Source: Eunapius fragilis (taxonomy: Eukaryota; Porifera; Demospongiae; Spongillida; Spongillidae). From it: a stretch of 64,000 nucleotides of DNA. Positions within the stretch are counted from its first letter, which is position 1. Each line of letters begins with the position of its first letter. The stretch spans positions 7,108,673 through 7,172,672 of the forward strand of contig OY811973.1 of assembly GCA_963681505.1 (NCBI GenBank). The letters are read 5' to 3'. A model generated the notes under the pieces. That model was given only the letters and a program-made list of their open reading frames with translations, did not search any database and had not been told where the DNA came from. A program made the position numbers and the translations under genes. This document shows, one piece after another, positions 31,830 to 42,426 of this stretch.

Positions 31830-32875
31830 CATGAAGATATTAAAACCACTTGAGACACCTGTAGACATCTCTGATCCCAATTGGACACAGGCTCAATTCA
31901 GTCCCAGTATATGGGAGGTTTTGGTCTTCGTTTGTTATCAGGGCTTTCATCTCCTCTTTGGTTGCTTCGAGGTTTGGTAATCTTGATAACGTTCACTTGC
32001 AGCAGGCAGTTACCCGTTTTAACTCTCAGGTGTCTCCCCAGGATGCTGTCACAATTGAGGCGATACTTGCTTCTCCTCCACCTCAAAGTAGCTTGTCTAA
32101 GAAGGTAGATGGGCTCGCTTTTCAATCTTTACTGTCCTCCTCCTCCCATGTTAATAAGGCATGTCTCCTTTCAGTTTCAGGCCCCTGTTGCAGGTTCTTG
32201 GATATCTACTATTCCCTCCCATAGTTTGAACTTACATTTGGATTCAGCAGAATGTCAGATGGCTATCAGATGGTGGCTTGGTCTGAACACAGCAGGAGGT
32301 TCCTGTTGCCCTTTTTTGCCCGGACACGGTCCTTGACCCCCTAGGACATCATGCAGTTTCTTGTAGGCATGGAGGTTTCGTGGTCACTTGGCACAACTTC
32401 CTGCGAGGCATCCTGGCAGGATTCTGTTACCGGGCTCACCTCTCTGTGCAGATAGAGGTCGGTTACGGCTTGAGCAGGGAGAAAATCAACTCTCGCCCAG
32501 CAGACATCCTTGTTCTGGGACAGAGGCCACCCTGCTGCTTTTGATGTCACCATCACCTCACCCCTTACCCCTACCATCCCAAACATATCCAGTATCTATG
32601 AGGGAGCAGCTGGTCATGCTGCTGAAGCCAGGAAACACACCACCAATGATGCTAGGTGCCAGGATTTGGCCCAGGGGTGGTTGTGCATTCCTCTAGCAGT
32701 GGAGACGTATGGCAATGGGGGGAAGGAGGCACGTGAAGTTTTTAATCGTCTCGCATCTTTCCTTGCCTTTGGTCAGACCAGCCATAAGTCAGGTCTTGTG
32801 TTGGAGATACATAGCTATGTAAATATGTCTCTCACGAGTGTAGGTATAAAACATAGGATAGAATATTTCTAGTGA
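31830..32875 (+). mobile_element. Degraded 3' end of a retrotransposon with nuclease-like domain
   Basis: Over several frames the remnants read, in order, MGGFGLR, QAVTRFNSQVSPQDAVTIEA, LDPLGHHAVSCRHGG, VVTRHNFLRGI, NSRPADIL, AAFDVTITSPLTP, and LAVETYGNGG..A...F. This is the post-RT, His/Cys knuckle, RHN and RPAD..D series of the same element class as 10310. The copy is broken in several places and ends in an ATAATAATAA tail. The same insertion exists in unit 3 (61090-62110), so it predates the duplication. Confidence 0.6.
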
Positions 32876-33084
32876 CAATAATAATAATAATTCTGTATGA
32901 GCATTTATTCCATTCATGTATTGTCTTGTATATCTTGACATATACAAATAATAATATACATAATACATAATACATTTAGACATATGGGGTAAAAACAATA
33001 ATAATATTACACATTAGGTAAAAATGATAATGACATAAACTATTTAAGCATGACGTTCAGGCAGAGATACTAGGCAACCCTGCT

Positions 33085-33440
33085 CCATCATCCATTCCAA
33101 ATGCACTCCTCCATTTGGTGCGGGAGCCCCTCAGACAAAGGTTTGTTGCTCTGAGGATTGCAAAAGACAGTCGTGCTCTCATCCATCCCAATACCTCACT
33201 GTTTGACTTTTCCCACTTATGAGCAAGTTTCTGAGCAAGATATTTGACAAAAAAGCTTGCTTCTCAACCCAGGACTCCATCGACTGACACAACAAAGGTT
33301 GTGAATGATGCTCGGCGAAGAGCTGCTGCTTCAGAGTACTTCATTTTCTTCGCTTCCTCAGCTGAAGAGAGAATGGCAGAAACAACTCGCTGTGAATGTG
33401 ACGGGGCGTCAGTATCTTGACTAATTAATAATAATAATAG
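33085..33440 (-). mobile_element. Retrotransposon 3' fragment, opposite orientation
   Basis: The minus strand reads RRASFTTFVVSVDGVLGREA, then LAHKWEKS, and RARLSFAILRATNLCLRGSR then TKWRSAFG. This is a known region between the reverse transcriptase and nuclease-like domains of a second lineage of such elements. It is a truncated piece, not a gene. Confidence 0.55.
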
Positions 33441-33445
33441 TGAAA

Positions 33446-33650
33446 CAAGTAATAAAAACATTCTCTGTGAGAAAGTTGGTGTATAGGATTGGAAGGCAAT
33501 AGTGGTCTAAAAAAGGAGGTAACAAGGGTGAGATTAAAAGGGAAAATGTAATAGTCCTATATCTCGCCCATTTGTAGGACATTACGTTTGTGGGCAAGAT
33601 ATAGGACTATTAATTATTAGACACTTGTTTCCTCCCTTTTAACACCACTA
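33446..33650. mobile_element. Foldback MITE of the 14014 family, one end missing
   Basis: The left end ACAAGTAATAAAAACATTCTC and the inverted middle (TAGTCCTATATC / GATATAGGACTA) are present. The right arm stops at CACCACTATTGG, before the terminal repeat. The full-length relative is at 63616-63884. Confidence 0.7.
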
Positions 33651-35329
33651 TTGGCCTCGCCTAGAAGCTTTTATTTAGAGCGCTCTAAAACTAAGGAACC
33701 AGTAAAACAATTTTCGTACGTATGTACTGCTCTGACCATCACCAAGCCTGCTGATGATGATGATAGAACAGACATGTGCAATTGTCATGTATTAATGTTA
33801 ATAATTCTTTGACTGTCCTGTATTAAGTCCTTTTCAGCTGGACATTAGGGTCCATAATTAGACTATACCATAAACCAACAAAATCCATTGTACCTTGATG
33901 CACCACCACCTCATTATAATGGTGCTTTTTGAAGGAGCTGATATATACCATATGTGCACTCATCGTATTGCAATCCATGCTAGAGAACATTGGTCTACAC
34001 ATTGACAATTTCTCTTTCTTTTCATTATGTGAATCCCACACATCCATCATCAGTTGGTAAGTTATGCATGTCGACAGTATTTGTATTGATGATTGAGTAG
34101 TTTATATATAAAGTGGTCTGATTGTAGCAATGGGGAGGTGGTGACTACATATAAATGGTTCATTTATAACAGGCTGCATAATTACATCAATCCTATATTT
34201 GTTCATGCAATACATGTTGTATGTGAGTAGTAATTATTATATTTATCCAAATGAACTTACACATGCATACCCGAGTGTCTTGTATACTTGTTCATAGCCT
34301 TTGTTTCTTTTTGCATATGACATCTGTGAATTTCACTCGTCTATCATCAGTTTGTGAATTTTACTAATTTTGTATGAGGTCTAAGACTGGTCTGAATGGT
34401 TGTGATAAGCAGTGCAGTATGGGGCAGTTTGAGACCTCTTTGGGCACTTGCTAGATTTCCATTAACCAACAGTACTTAAAACTATCGATTTGGGTAGTTC
34501 ACATTGGTGACTTCTACCTAACACCTTTAATTAACTTGAACAACATCTAAGGAAGGTTACAACACTAGTTTATGTCTTGACAATTTCTCTTTCTTTTTAT
34601 TATGTGAATCTCACTCATCTATCATCAGGGGGTAAGTTATGCATGTGGATTTATGATTGAATAACTTATGTAGAGTGGTTTAGTGGTCTAAAAATAGCAA
34701 TTGGGAGGTGGTGACTGCATATCATTCAATATCAAGTTTTTAAGTATTACAAACTACTTTATTATGTATAACTATGTACATGTACTTACATGCAATTACG
34801 CTATGCATATAAGCCCATAACACACATCCTCTCAGTACTACCCTGGAGGGGCTTATCTCCTAGCACTCACCCTCCCACCACACTCCCTGTGCCTTGCATA
34901 GTTATCTGCCACACTTGCATATTTGTCTGATCCTCACACTTGTGTATTTGGCTTCCTCACAAAACTGCCTGTATGAACTTGTACTCATATGTGTATGTGT
35001 TTGCTGCTCTTTATCTCATTAAGAAATAGGTAGGCTGTTCCCTGAATCAAACAATGCTTATTACACTTCTTGTTGTTTTATATGTACTTGTTCGATGAGC
35101 TAATTTTGTATGAGGTCTAAGTTTGGTCTGAGTAGGAGTGCAGTATGGGGAAGTTTGAGACCTCCATGGGGCACTTGCTAGATTACCATTAACCAAACAG
35201 TACATAAAACTATACATTTCAGGGTTCATATTGGTTGCTTCTACCCTGACCTAATAACTTTGATCAAAATAAAACTCACTTTTTAGTGCTATGATGGTAG
35301 GGTGGGCTGCAATCACTTAGTCTATAGCC
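33651..35329 (+). other. Intron of gene II, repeated blocks
   Basis: Contains two intact copies of the three-base splice-site cassette (CAG ending 34052 and 34628) and one decayed copy (34350), matching the arrangement in gene I at 4.4-5.8 kb. No ankyrin exon was found here, whereas gene I has two extra (3204, 3950) in the comparable stretch. Confidence 0.45.
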
Positions 35330-35612
35330 TTATGTGTCTCACATGTGAGGTACTCCACCTCAAACTAATGGAGGCTTATGTCGTTGCCATGGGCAACAGA
35401 GCAGACCTCGTGGAGCAACTCCTCCAGCATGAGGCAGGGCCCGTCTGGTCTTTCTGCAATGTCTGGAGGCTGTACCAGTCTCCTAACCTCCTCTGACCCA
35501 AATGACACAGACAATGAGGACACCAGTTGCTATACACTTGATGCATCGGGCTTGGCCTCCATATGTGACTGTCCCAGCGAGATTTTGGTGATAACACATT
35601 ATTGTAGAAATA
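35330..35612 (+). pseudogene. Possible degenerate ankyrin exon, kinase gene II
   Basis: One frame reads MEAYVVAMGNRADLVEQLLQ, with the helix pattern of an ankyrin repeat (A...G....VE.LL). About 25 residues later the coding-like signal passes to another frame, SGGCTSLLTSSDPNDTDNED then TSCYTLDASGLASICDCPSE. A frame slip near 35438 would join the two. No clear acceptor or donor bounds the segment. Unit 1 keeps only the second half (about 5968-6060). It may be a lost exon; alternatively the frames are chance. Confidence 0.35.
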
Positions 35613-35834
35613 ATAGTTGCTATCGTAAGGATATGATAGTCTGGCAGTATTAATGAGACAAAAGAATTGGTTTTGTCCTCATGCTTGTAGTTTCCATGCT
35701 CATTGCCACTAGATTTTGTTCCATCTGATGTGAATGTGAACAACAATCAGTGCATTGTTTAATTCCGCATGTTGTCACCTCATTGATGCATGTGTATTGC
35801 ACTGCTTTTCTATACCCTCACCTTCCATATGTAG

Positions 35835-35918
35835 GTGACACCACTGTATGTGGCAGCTCAAAATGGTCATACAGCTGTGGTGGAGATCCTTGTAAAGGCA
35901 GGAGCTGATGTGAACAAA
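35835..35918 (+). CDS. Ankyrin-repeat exon, kinase gene II
   Basis: The 84-bp exon encodes TPLYVAAQNGHTAVVEILV then KAGADVNK. Acceptor CATATGTAG ends at 35834 and donor GTGAGTG starts at 35919; phase 0. It is the only recognised copy in gene II of the exon that occurs three times in gene I. Confidence 0.85.
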
Positions 35919-36924
35919 GTGAGTGATGTAGGGTGTGGTGAAGTACTAACAACCAGAAGAAGAAGGGTTGATCCAAATACATTGTATTGATTGTCTTGCA
36001 TCAATGCAAGGTGCTATCTTGCATATTGTCTAGTCCATGCCATGTACATGTACATGCTGGGGGTATAGAACATTAGTGGTATTTGTAATGAGGAGAGTAG
36101 TTTGTATGTAGAGTGGTCTAAAAGTAGTAATGGGGAGGTGGTGACTGCATATCAACTGCTGCTATGGGAAGAACGGACATGTTTATTCATGTATTAATAA
36201 CATTTTTATGGGAATGTCATATGCAAGAAAGAATATAATCTATTGGTATGAAGTGTTGAATTAGTTCATGTTTGTGGACAGTCATGATTGTGTGCTTTGT
36301 AGAATGATCTAAAAGTAGCAATGTGGAGATGGTGACTATCATCTGGTTTAAAAACAACTGTAGGTTATGTTAATCAATGTGTACTTGCTTTTTTATTCAG
36401 CACATTGAACATGGAATCGACTATGACCTACCGCATATTATAAAAAAATGTATCACCATTGTATTGGCATGATTATTCAAGCTTCATTGATAACCTACGC
36501 CCACATAACATCACATGAGTGTATTTGGATTAGTACACTACAACAATGCCACGTGATTTAAGCCGTAAACATGGTATGGATAATTCAAGCTTGACAACCA
36601 TGGCAATGTCACGTGGTCATGCTAGAGCTCTATCTATATGTTTATGTCGACTGGTTCAATTTGCATGTGCGTACGCGGGGGGGGGGGGGGGGGGGGGGAG
36701 TTTCTTTCTCCCTCAAATGGTCTCCTTTACCATACCGTACTGAAGCGGATAATTCAGGGCCTGAAGCGTACAGCACCCCCTCACCCCAACCCACCACCCA
36801 CCGCTGTTCATATAGGGCCCTTTTCGTATCGCAGGTTCCCCCTTCTCAAGTATTCTACATGTATATCCGCCCCTGCCGTATGATGCATGTATGTATTGTA
36901 AGGTCACCTATTAACTAAATTCGA
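35919..36924 (+). other. Intron of gene II with poly-G tract
   Basis: Matches 6362-7640. A run of about 22 Gs at 36677-36698 corresponds to a shorter interrupted run in unit 1. The glycine-rich frames around it come from the tract. No exon is recognised. Confidence 0.45.
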
Positions 36925-37043
36925 TGTGTAACACAACTGATACATGTACGAGTTTTGAAGGTGGTGATGGTGGCTATGATAGTGACGAGTGCAGTGATGA
37001 TGGTGAAAGTAGAGGTGGTAGGCCTGCTGAGTCTCCCACATTT
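36925..37043 (+). repeat. Single remaining arm of the acidic inverted duplication
   Basis: Encodes FEGGDGGYDSDECSDDGE then SRGGRPAESPTF, matching both arms of 7651-8107. The first 60 bases of the arm and the entire second arm are missing. Confidence 0.55.
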
Positions 37044-37324
37044 TTATTTTGATCCGTTCACTTATGTTACAAATAAGAATACAACATAGATATGCAAGGC
37101 AAATATACATTTAAGGTAAACCACCTTTCATGATCCACTAACTGAGGTCCCTTACTGATTGATCCTTCGAATGCTTTTATTACCATAACCTGGAAACTCT
37201 GCTAGGTATCCAACACCTCTGCCCATCTTTATCTACCGTTATTATCAAACTTATTGTGATAATACTGTAGATGGAGGCATGTTGATCCAGCATGCTCTCA
37301 GTTTTTTTGTTTCTACAACTGATT

Positions 37325-37447
37325 CCAGGCCCATAGCCAGAGGGGGTTCGTAACCAAGGAAACCCTTAAAATAGCTAGTGTAATCTGATGTTACTAACTA
37401 TCTTAAGGGTTTCCTTGGTTACGAACCCCCTCTGACTACAGCCCTGG
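37325..37447. mobile_element. Palindromic MITE, orthologue of 8850-8971
   Basis: The same palindrome at the same position relative to the ankyrin exon, with ends CCAGGCCCATAGCCAGAG and CTCTGACTACAGCCCTGG. Confidence 0.75.
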
Positions 37448-37850
37448 ATTCATGACCTTCACAAAGCTGAAAGATGTCTGCAGCTTCTGCAATGTCACAA
37501 CAGATAGCACGGCTCTTCTGAACATCCTACCTAGCAACATAGTGGTTAAAGACAGTACACCTCCTTTGGGGCTATTAGAGAGCTGTTGTAGGACGGTTTA
37601 AGTGTAGACATCTGCTTATGATGCTGGGTAGTAAACAGTGTTATTACCAACAGAGAAACTCTCCAGGACTCATATGCTTCTCTTTATAAAAGTTGGAACG
37701 TTTGATGAGGCAATGGTGGAACAATTATACATGTAGCCCAACCTGGAAGAGCAAATTTGCATTCCCAATTGTTGCTGAATGCTATCTATCATCAATGTAA
37801 CTATAACTGTATTTTATTTAGAGATATATTATTGTGTTATCTCTTCCTAG

Positions 37851-37955
37851 CCCTGTGATGGGTCCACTCCACTGCACATGGCTGCTGAGAAGGGTCACCA
37901 TGAAGTGGTGGCAGTCCTGGTGGCATATAATGCTGACACTACCATAAAGAATAAG
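37851..37955 (+). CDS. Ankyrin-repeat exon, kinase gene II (last full repeat)
   Basis: The 105-bp exon encodes PCDGSTPLHMAAEKGHHEVV then AVLVAYNADTTIKNK. Acceptor CTTCCTAG ends at 37850 and donor GTACTT starts at 37956; phase 0. It differs from gene I (9357) at one residue (P for T at the first position). Confidence 0.85.
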
Positions 37956-38253
37956 GTACTTAATTTTCACAATGTGTGCAATAACTTCATCACTATGGAT
38001 GTACCTAAATTCTCTACTGCCTGTTTCTTAACTTTATTGATCTTAAATTATATGCATTACCACATTGTTCACATGGATCAAAAGCACATAATGTGGAAAT
38101 TGACACAAATAGCATTATTCCATACATACCAGGTGGACATGCACAATGCATACATGGCACCACTGAGTACTATAGAAGTCATGGTCCTAATATGTACCAT
38201 CACAAGTGAATTTTCGTGTGCGACATATTAGGATCAACTTGTATTTCATGTAG

Positions 38254-38322
38254 GAAAAAAAGACGGCCTTTGATTTAATGATAAATAAATATCAACAAGA
38301 GCTTTCTCTATTATTTTCAAAG
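38254..38322 (+). CDS. Ankyrin C-cap exon, kinase gene II
   Basis: The 69-bp exon encodes EKKTAFDLMINKYQQELSLL then FSK. Acceptor ATGTAG ends at 38253 and donor GTAAGTAAG starts at 38323; phase 0. The next in-phase exon is either the minisatellite-fused one (41499) or the kinase exon (42427). Confidence 0.8.
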
Positions 38323-38704
38323 GTAAGTAAGCATTCCTGTATTTTTTTATTATTCATTATAAGAAGTACATGTACATGTATTTGAAATACTGTAGTTATC
38401 AAATGTAGATAGTCTGCATGAATGAAATTTATGCATGTCCTCCGCTTATAAAACTGATAGTTATATATTTAAATTAGAGACATTGCACGAAAAAAATAAC
38501 CTTCTTGTTTATTAATATAAAGTCATAAAAATGATTCACTTTATAATCGCTGCATGGTAAACGCTACTGACTTCCCATTTTCAACACTTCATACTACATG
38601 GAAAAATACATTTTGGGGTTTAGCATTAGCTTTGTGCCAATGTTATAATGTCCGATGCACCGTGGGGTTCATACCCACCATAGAAGTGTAAAATGCAAGG
38701 AGAA

Positions 38705-38870
38705 ATGACTGTCTGTAATAGTAAGGGAAAATGTGATAAGTCTTATACGAACATTGTATAGGCTATAAATGGGCTAAATATAGGACTACCACATTTTCAC
38801 CCTTTACTTCCTTCTTTAAATCCATTATATCACCATCTTCTCATAGAGAATGTTTTTAGTTACCTGCATA
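38705..38870. mobile_element. Partial foldback MITE of the 14014 family
   Basis: GGGAAAATGTGATAAGTC and the right end CATAGAGAATGTTTTTAGTT are recognisable; the left terminal repeat is missing. Confidence 0.5.
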
Positions 38871-38969
38871 ATGCACCTATTGGTTTATATGAAGAAGGGG
38901 TCATGTATACCTATTGATTTGCTCAGTTCGTTAATTTTTATGCCACCCAAAACAAAGATCCCCTCCCTC

Positions 38970-39375
38970 CCTCCCTCCCCATGGTGATGGCTGTACCACT
39001 CACCCTATGGACCCCTCCCTCCCCCATGGTGATGGCTGTACCACTCACCCTATGGACCCCTCCCTCCCCCATGGTGATGGGTGTACCACTCACCCTATGG
39101 ACCCCTCCCTCCCATGGTGATTGCTGTACCACTCACCCTATGGACCCCTCCCTCCCTTATGATGATGGTTATACCACTCACACTATGGACCCCTCCCTCA
39201 CCATGGTGATGGCTGAAACACTCACCCTACGGACCCCTCCCTCTCCCCATGGTAATGGCTGTAACACTCACCCTACGGACCCCTCCCTCCCCCATGGTGA
39301 TGGCTGTACCACTGACTCTATGGACCCCTCCCTCCCCATGGTGATGGCTGTACGACTCACCCTATGGACCCCCCA
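38970..39375. repeat. 45-bp minisatellite, about 9 copies
   Basis: Same unit as 11660-13525 but with more sequence variation. Here it is not attached to an exon start; the exon-attached array of gene II is at 41570. Confidence 0.9.
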
Positions 39376-39799
39376 ACTGCATGTTTGCAACCAGTACATG
39401 CTTGTGTTTTTATAGCCTCCACTACATGGATCTGTCTTTTTAGGGACGGATTGGTAGGTGGGGCCATAAATATTAAAGTGTGTGTGTGCATGTACATTAT
39501 GTGTGTGTGTGCATGTGTGCAAGCACAACGATAATGTAACAGCCTTCCGATTAAACCATTATTTATGAAAGGTGGCATGTACAGATTTTAGTAGCATATA
39601 ATTTTTTGTGATGTGCAGCTAGACTAGACAAGTACTGGTACATTTAGTATTGTTTTCAATTTCTCTATATAATGGAAGACTTTCATCTAGAGGTACATGT
39701 AGTGACTGTGAATATTAACATTGTGGGCCACTGTATGTTCTAAGCATATTCTACAATGGAACACACATGTGCATACACACACACACGCAAACACACACA

Positions 39800-39843
<44 letters not shown>

Positions 39844-40507
39844 ATAGGGTCATGTAAATATGAAGCCATGTGTGTGAGTACCCTCAACATAAACTTTCCA
39901 GAGGCCCAGTCCTTATGCATCTCTGAGATAGGGTTGCAGTAATATTCACTGCCCCTATACATGACACATCACAAATTGCAAGGCCTCCCAGAAGTGTTGT
40001 TCATTGCAAGCATCAGTGTGTTCATTGCAAGCATTAGTGTGTTCATTGCCCCAGTCTCCATTACATGGCTATTCAAAGAGGAGGCATACATGCATACATG
40101 TAGTGGTACATGTGGGACTAATTGCAACCACTTTCAAAGCATGCTCAAAATGGCTCACTACCATGTATAATGCCATACACACATGCACACACACACACAC
40201 AACACACCACGCACACACGCACACACGCATGTGCACACACATGCACGCATACGCACACACACACACACAGGGTAGGGAGTATGACATGCAGGTGAAACGA
40301 AAATATAGTGAGTGGTTAATACAACTGTGCGTGCAGAACGTAAATCCCACCAATGTAACAAGAAATGTTGCTTTGCAGCCCAACCGTGGTCGACCACGCC
40401 TCCACTACCGACTATGGATCTGAAGTGCTAATATAGCGTTGTGCGCCAATCAATGGCCGTGCAAGGGGTGGTACGCAAAGAGTTTCACTGAACTGACAGG
40501 CAGACAA
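39376..40507 (+). other. Intron of gene II with two CA arrays
   Basis: 39385-40000 matches 14305-14900 and 15590-15700 of gene I in rearranged order. CA microsatellites lie at 39776-39842 and 40180-40270. A three-copy short repeat (GTGTTCATTGCAAGCATTA) is at 40000-40045. No exon is recognised. Confidence 0.45.
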
Positions 40508-40738
40508 TTATGATACATGATGTTGCTTATGCACATAACTGCTAGTACGTACCGTATCAAGTACGTAAGGCGATGGCAGCTCAGTTCCATTTAGATTGCT
40601 TACAATTGCTATTGTTCGATATAGTAGTTGGTCAACAAATAATGCGACTTGAAGTGAAATCCTATTTGTTTTATGGATCACTATCTGGGCGTCATAAGGT
40701 ATGGCACGTGAAGTTCTTGCATATTCAATGAGAGACAT
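40508..40738 (-). CDS. Hypothetical minus-strand first exon inside gene II intron
   Basis: An open frame begins MSLIEYARTSRAIPYDAQIV, continues LQVALFVDQLLYRTIAIV and reaches SPYVLDT, where a strong donor (ACG/GTACGTAC at about 40560) occurs. Composition looks coding rather than repetitive. Nothing similar is present in unit 1. No domain is recognised and no following exon was found. Confidence 0.3.
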   Translation of the reverse strand: MSLIEYARTSRAIPYDAQIVIHKTNRISLQVALFVDQLLYRTIAIVSNLNGTELPSPYVLDTVRTSSYVHKQHHVS

Positions 40739-41498
40739 GATTCATGTCTTAGAGTATTAACGGGAACCAGGTTGTAATAGGTGAATGATGCAAAATGATC
40801 AAAAAATGTGCAATTACTTTTCACAGCTGTATTTCCGTAATGGATAAAGTAAAAATTAACGACCAGGACAAATCAATAGGTACAGGATCCCTCTGAGTTT
40901 TAACCAAATCAGTAAACTGGATTTTTCTGCAGAAAGATATGCCGGGTTTGAACCCCTAGGGGTATCGAACATTGCATCACTGGCATGAAGCAAATGCAAG
41001 ATGCCAGCATCTTTTTTACCATACGAAATAGTGTTGTATATGATGTGTGGGAAATAGGAAGTCAGTAACGTTTACGGTTCAGGAGATGTAGTGATTTTAA
41101 AGTGGACCAATTTTATAACTTTATATATGGGATGGTGTCTAGCAAAATCACCCTTGTGGACAGTTTTTCAAGTTTCAAAGATTTTCATTTCTAAGAGCTT
41201 ATATCAAATGGTCCTTACGCATCCTAAATTGGACTCAGTATCCATCATAACGTTATTAGGCACTGAATTTATAACTAGCCATATATTTTAATGCGAGCGT
41301 TTCTTGTCCTGGAAAGTTTGATAAAAAGCATGATAAGGGTGATTTTGCTGGACTCTGTTCCATATATTCATAGCCGTACAATATATTATGTAAAGGATAT
41401 TTTTCTCGTGAACTGTTCCATTCTGCCATCCTGAAGTAATGCACATTTTGATGCATTTGTATGGAACATTGATAGCTGATTAATATTTCATTCTCCAG

Positions 41499-41768
41499 AT
41501 AAGTACTGGTGCACAAGTTCAGAGCACCAGAATCTGGACTGTAGCTGAGTTAAAATTGCTTACTACCCGTCTAGATGGTGATGGTTGTACCACTCACCCT
41601 ATGGACCCCTCCCTCCCCCATGGTGATGACTGTACCACTTACCCAATGGACCCCTCCCTCCCCCATGGTAACCTATGGACCCCTCCCTCCCCCATGGTGA
41701 TGGCTGTACCACTGACTCTATGGACCCCTCCCTCCCCCATGGTGATGGCTGTACCAGTCACCCTATGA
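41499..41768 (+). CDS. Coiled-coil exon start fused to 45-bp minisatellite, gene II
   Basis: After acceptor TTCTCCAG (ends 41498) the frame reads ISTGAQVQSTRIWTVAELKL then LTTRLDGDGCTTHPMDPSLP, and continues through about five minisatellite units to a stop at 41766. It is the sister of 11590. The fusion therefore predates the unit duplication and has stayed open in both genes. It may be an alternative last exon or a relic. Confidence 0.5.
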   Translation: MSTGAQVQSTRIWTVAELKLLTTRLDGDGCTTHPMDPSLPHGDDCTTYPMDPSLPHGNLWTPPSPMVMAVPLTLWTPPSPMVMAVPVTL

Positions 41769-42039
41769 ATGATCGTGTTGTTCATTTATCTAGACCTTTG
41801 CCTAAGGGAAGCAGTGCATTTCTGAACACTAATGTACCTCCCTATTTTGAGTCATGCTATGCATGCATCCTTGTACTAGCAAACGCAAGACGCCAACTTT
41901 TTTTATCAAACGAAATGGTGTAGTATGATGTGTGGACATTAGGAAGTCTGTAGAATTTACAGTTCAGGAGATGTAGCAATTTTAAAGTGGACCAATTTTA
42001 TAACTTTATATATGGGATGGTGGCCAGTAAAATCACATT

Positions 42040-42195
42040 TGTGGATTCGACGTGGTCGGCGACCGCGAATATTACCATAGTATGCGGCTATGGCCTATCT
42101 TACGGTGAGCATAATGGGCACATCGTAGATGCCGCACCGTAGGTGGAGTGCCAGGATGACCCGCCTATGGCCAGTATCTGCTTCAGGGTCATTTC
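42040..42195. other. GC-rich insert of unknown origin
   Basis: Between sequence matching 16340 and 16490 lies a block of about 155 bp, CGACGTGGTCGGCGACCGCG to GCTTCAGGGTCATT, with higher GC and several short palindromes. It is missing from unit 1. No coding or known repeat signature. Confidence 0.35.
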
Positions 42196-42426
42196 AATGC
42201 AAGAGTTACTTTTTTTTGCTTGTCCTGGAAAGTTTGATAAAAATCATCATATGGGTGATTTTACTGGACACTGTTCCATATAGTCATAGCCGTACAATAT
42301 AACATAATGATATGTACGAAGGATATTTTTGTGAACTGTCCTATTCTGCCATTATTTTCTGAGGTTATGCACATTTTAACACATTTGTATGGAACATTAA
42401 AAGCTGATTAATATTTCATTCTCCAG

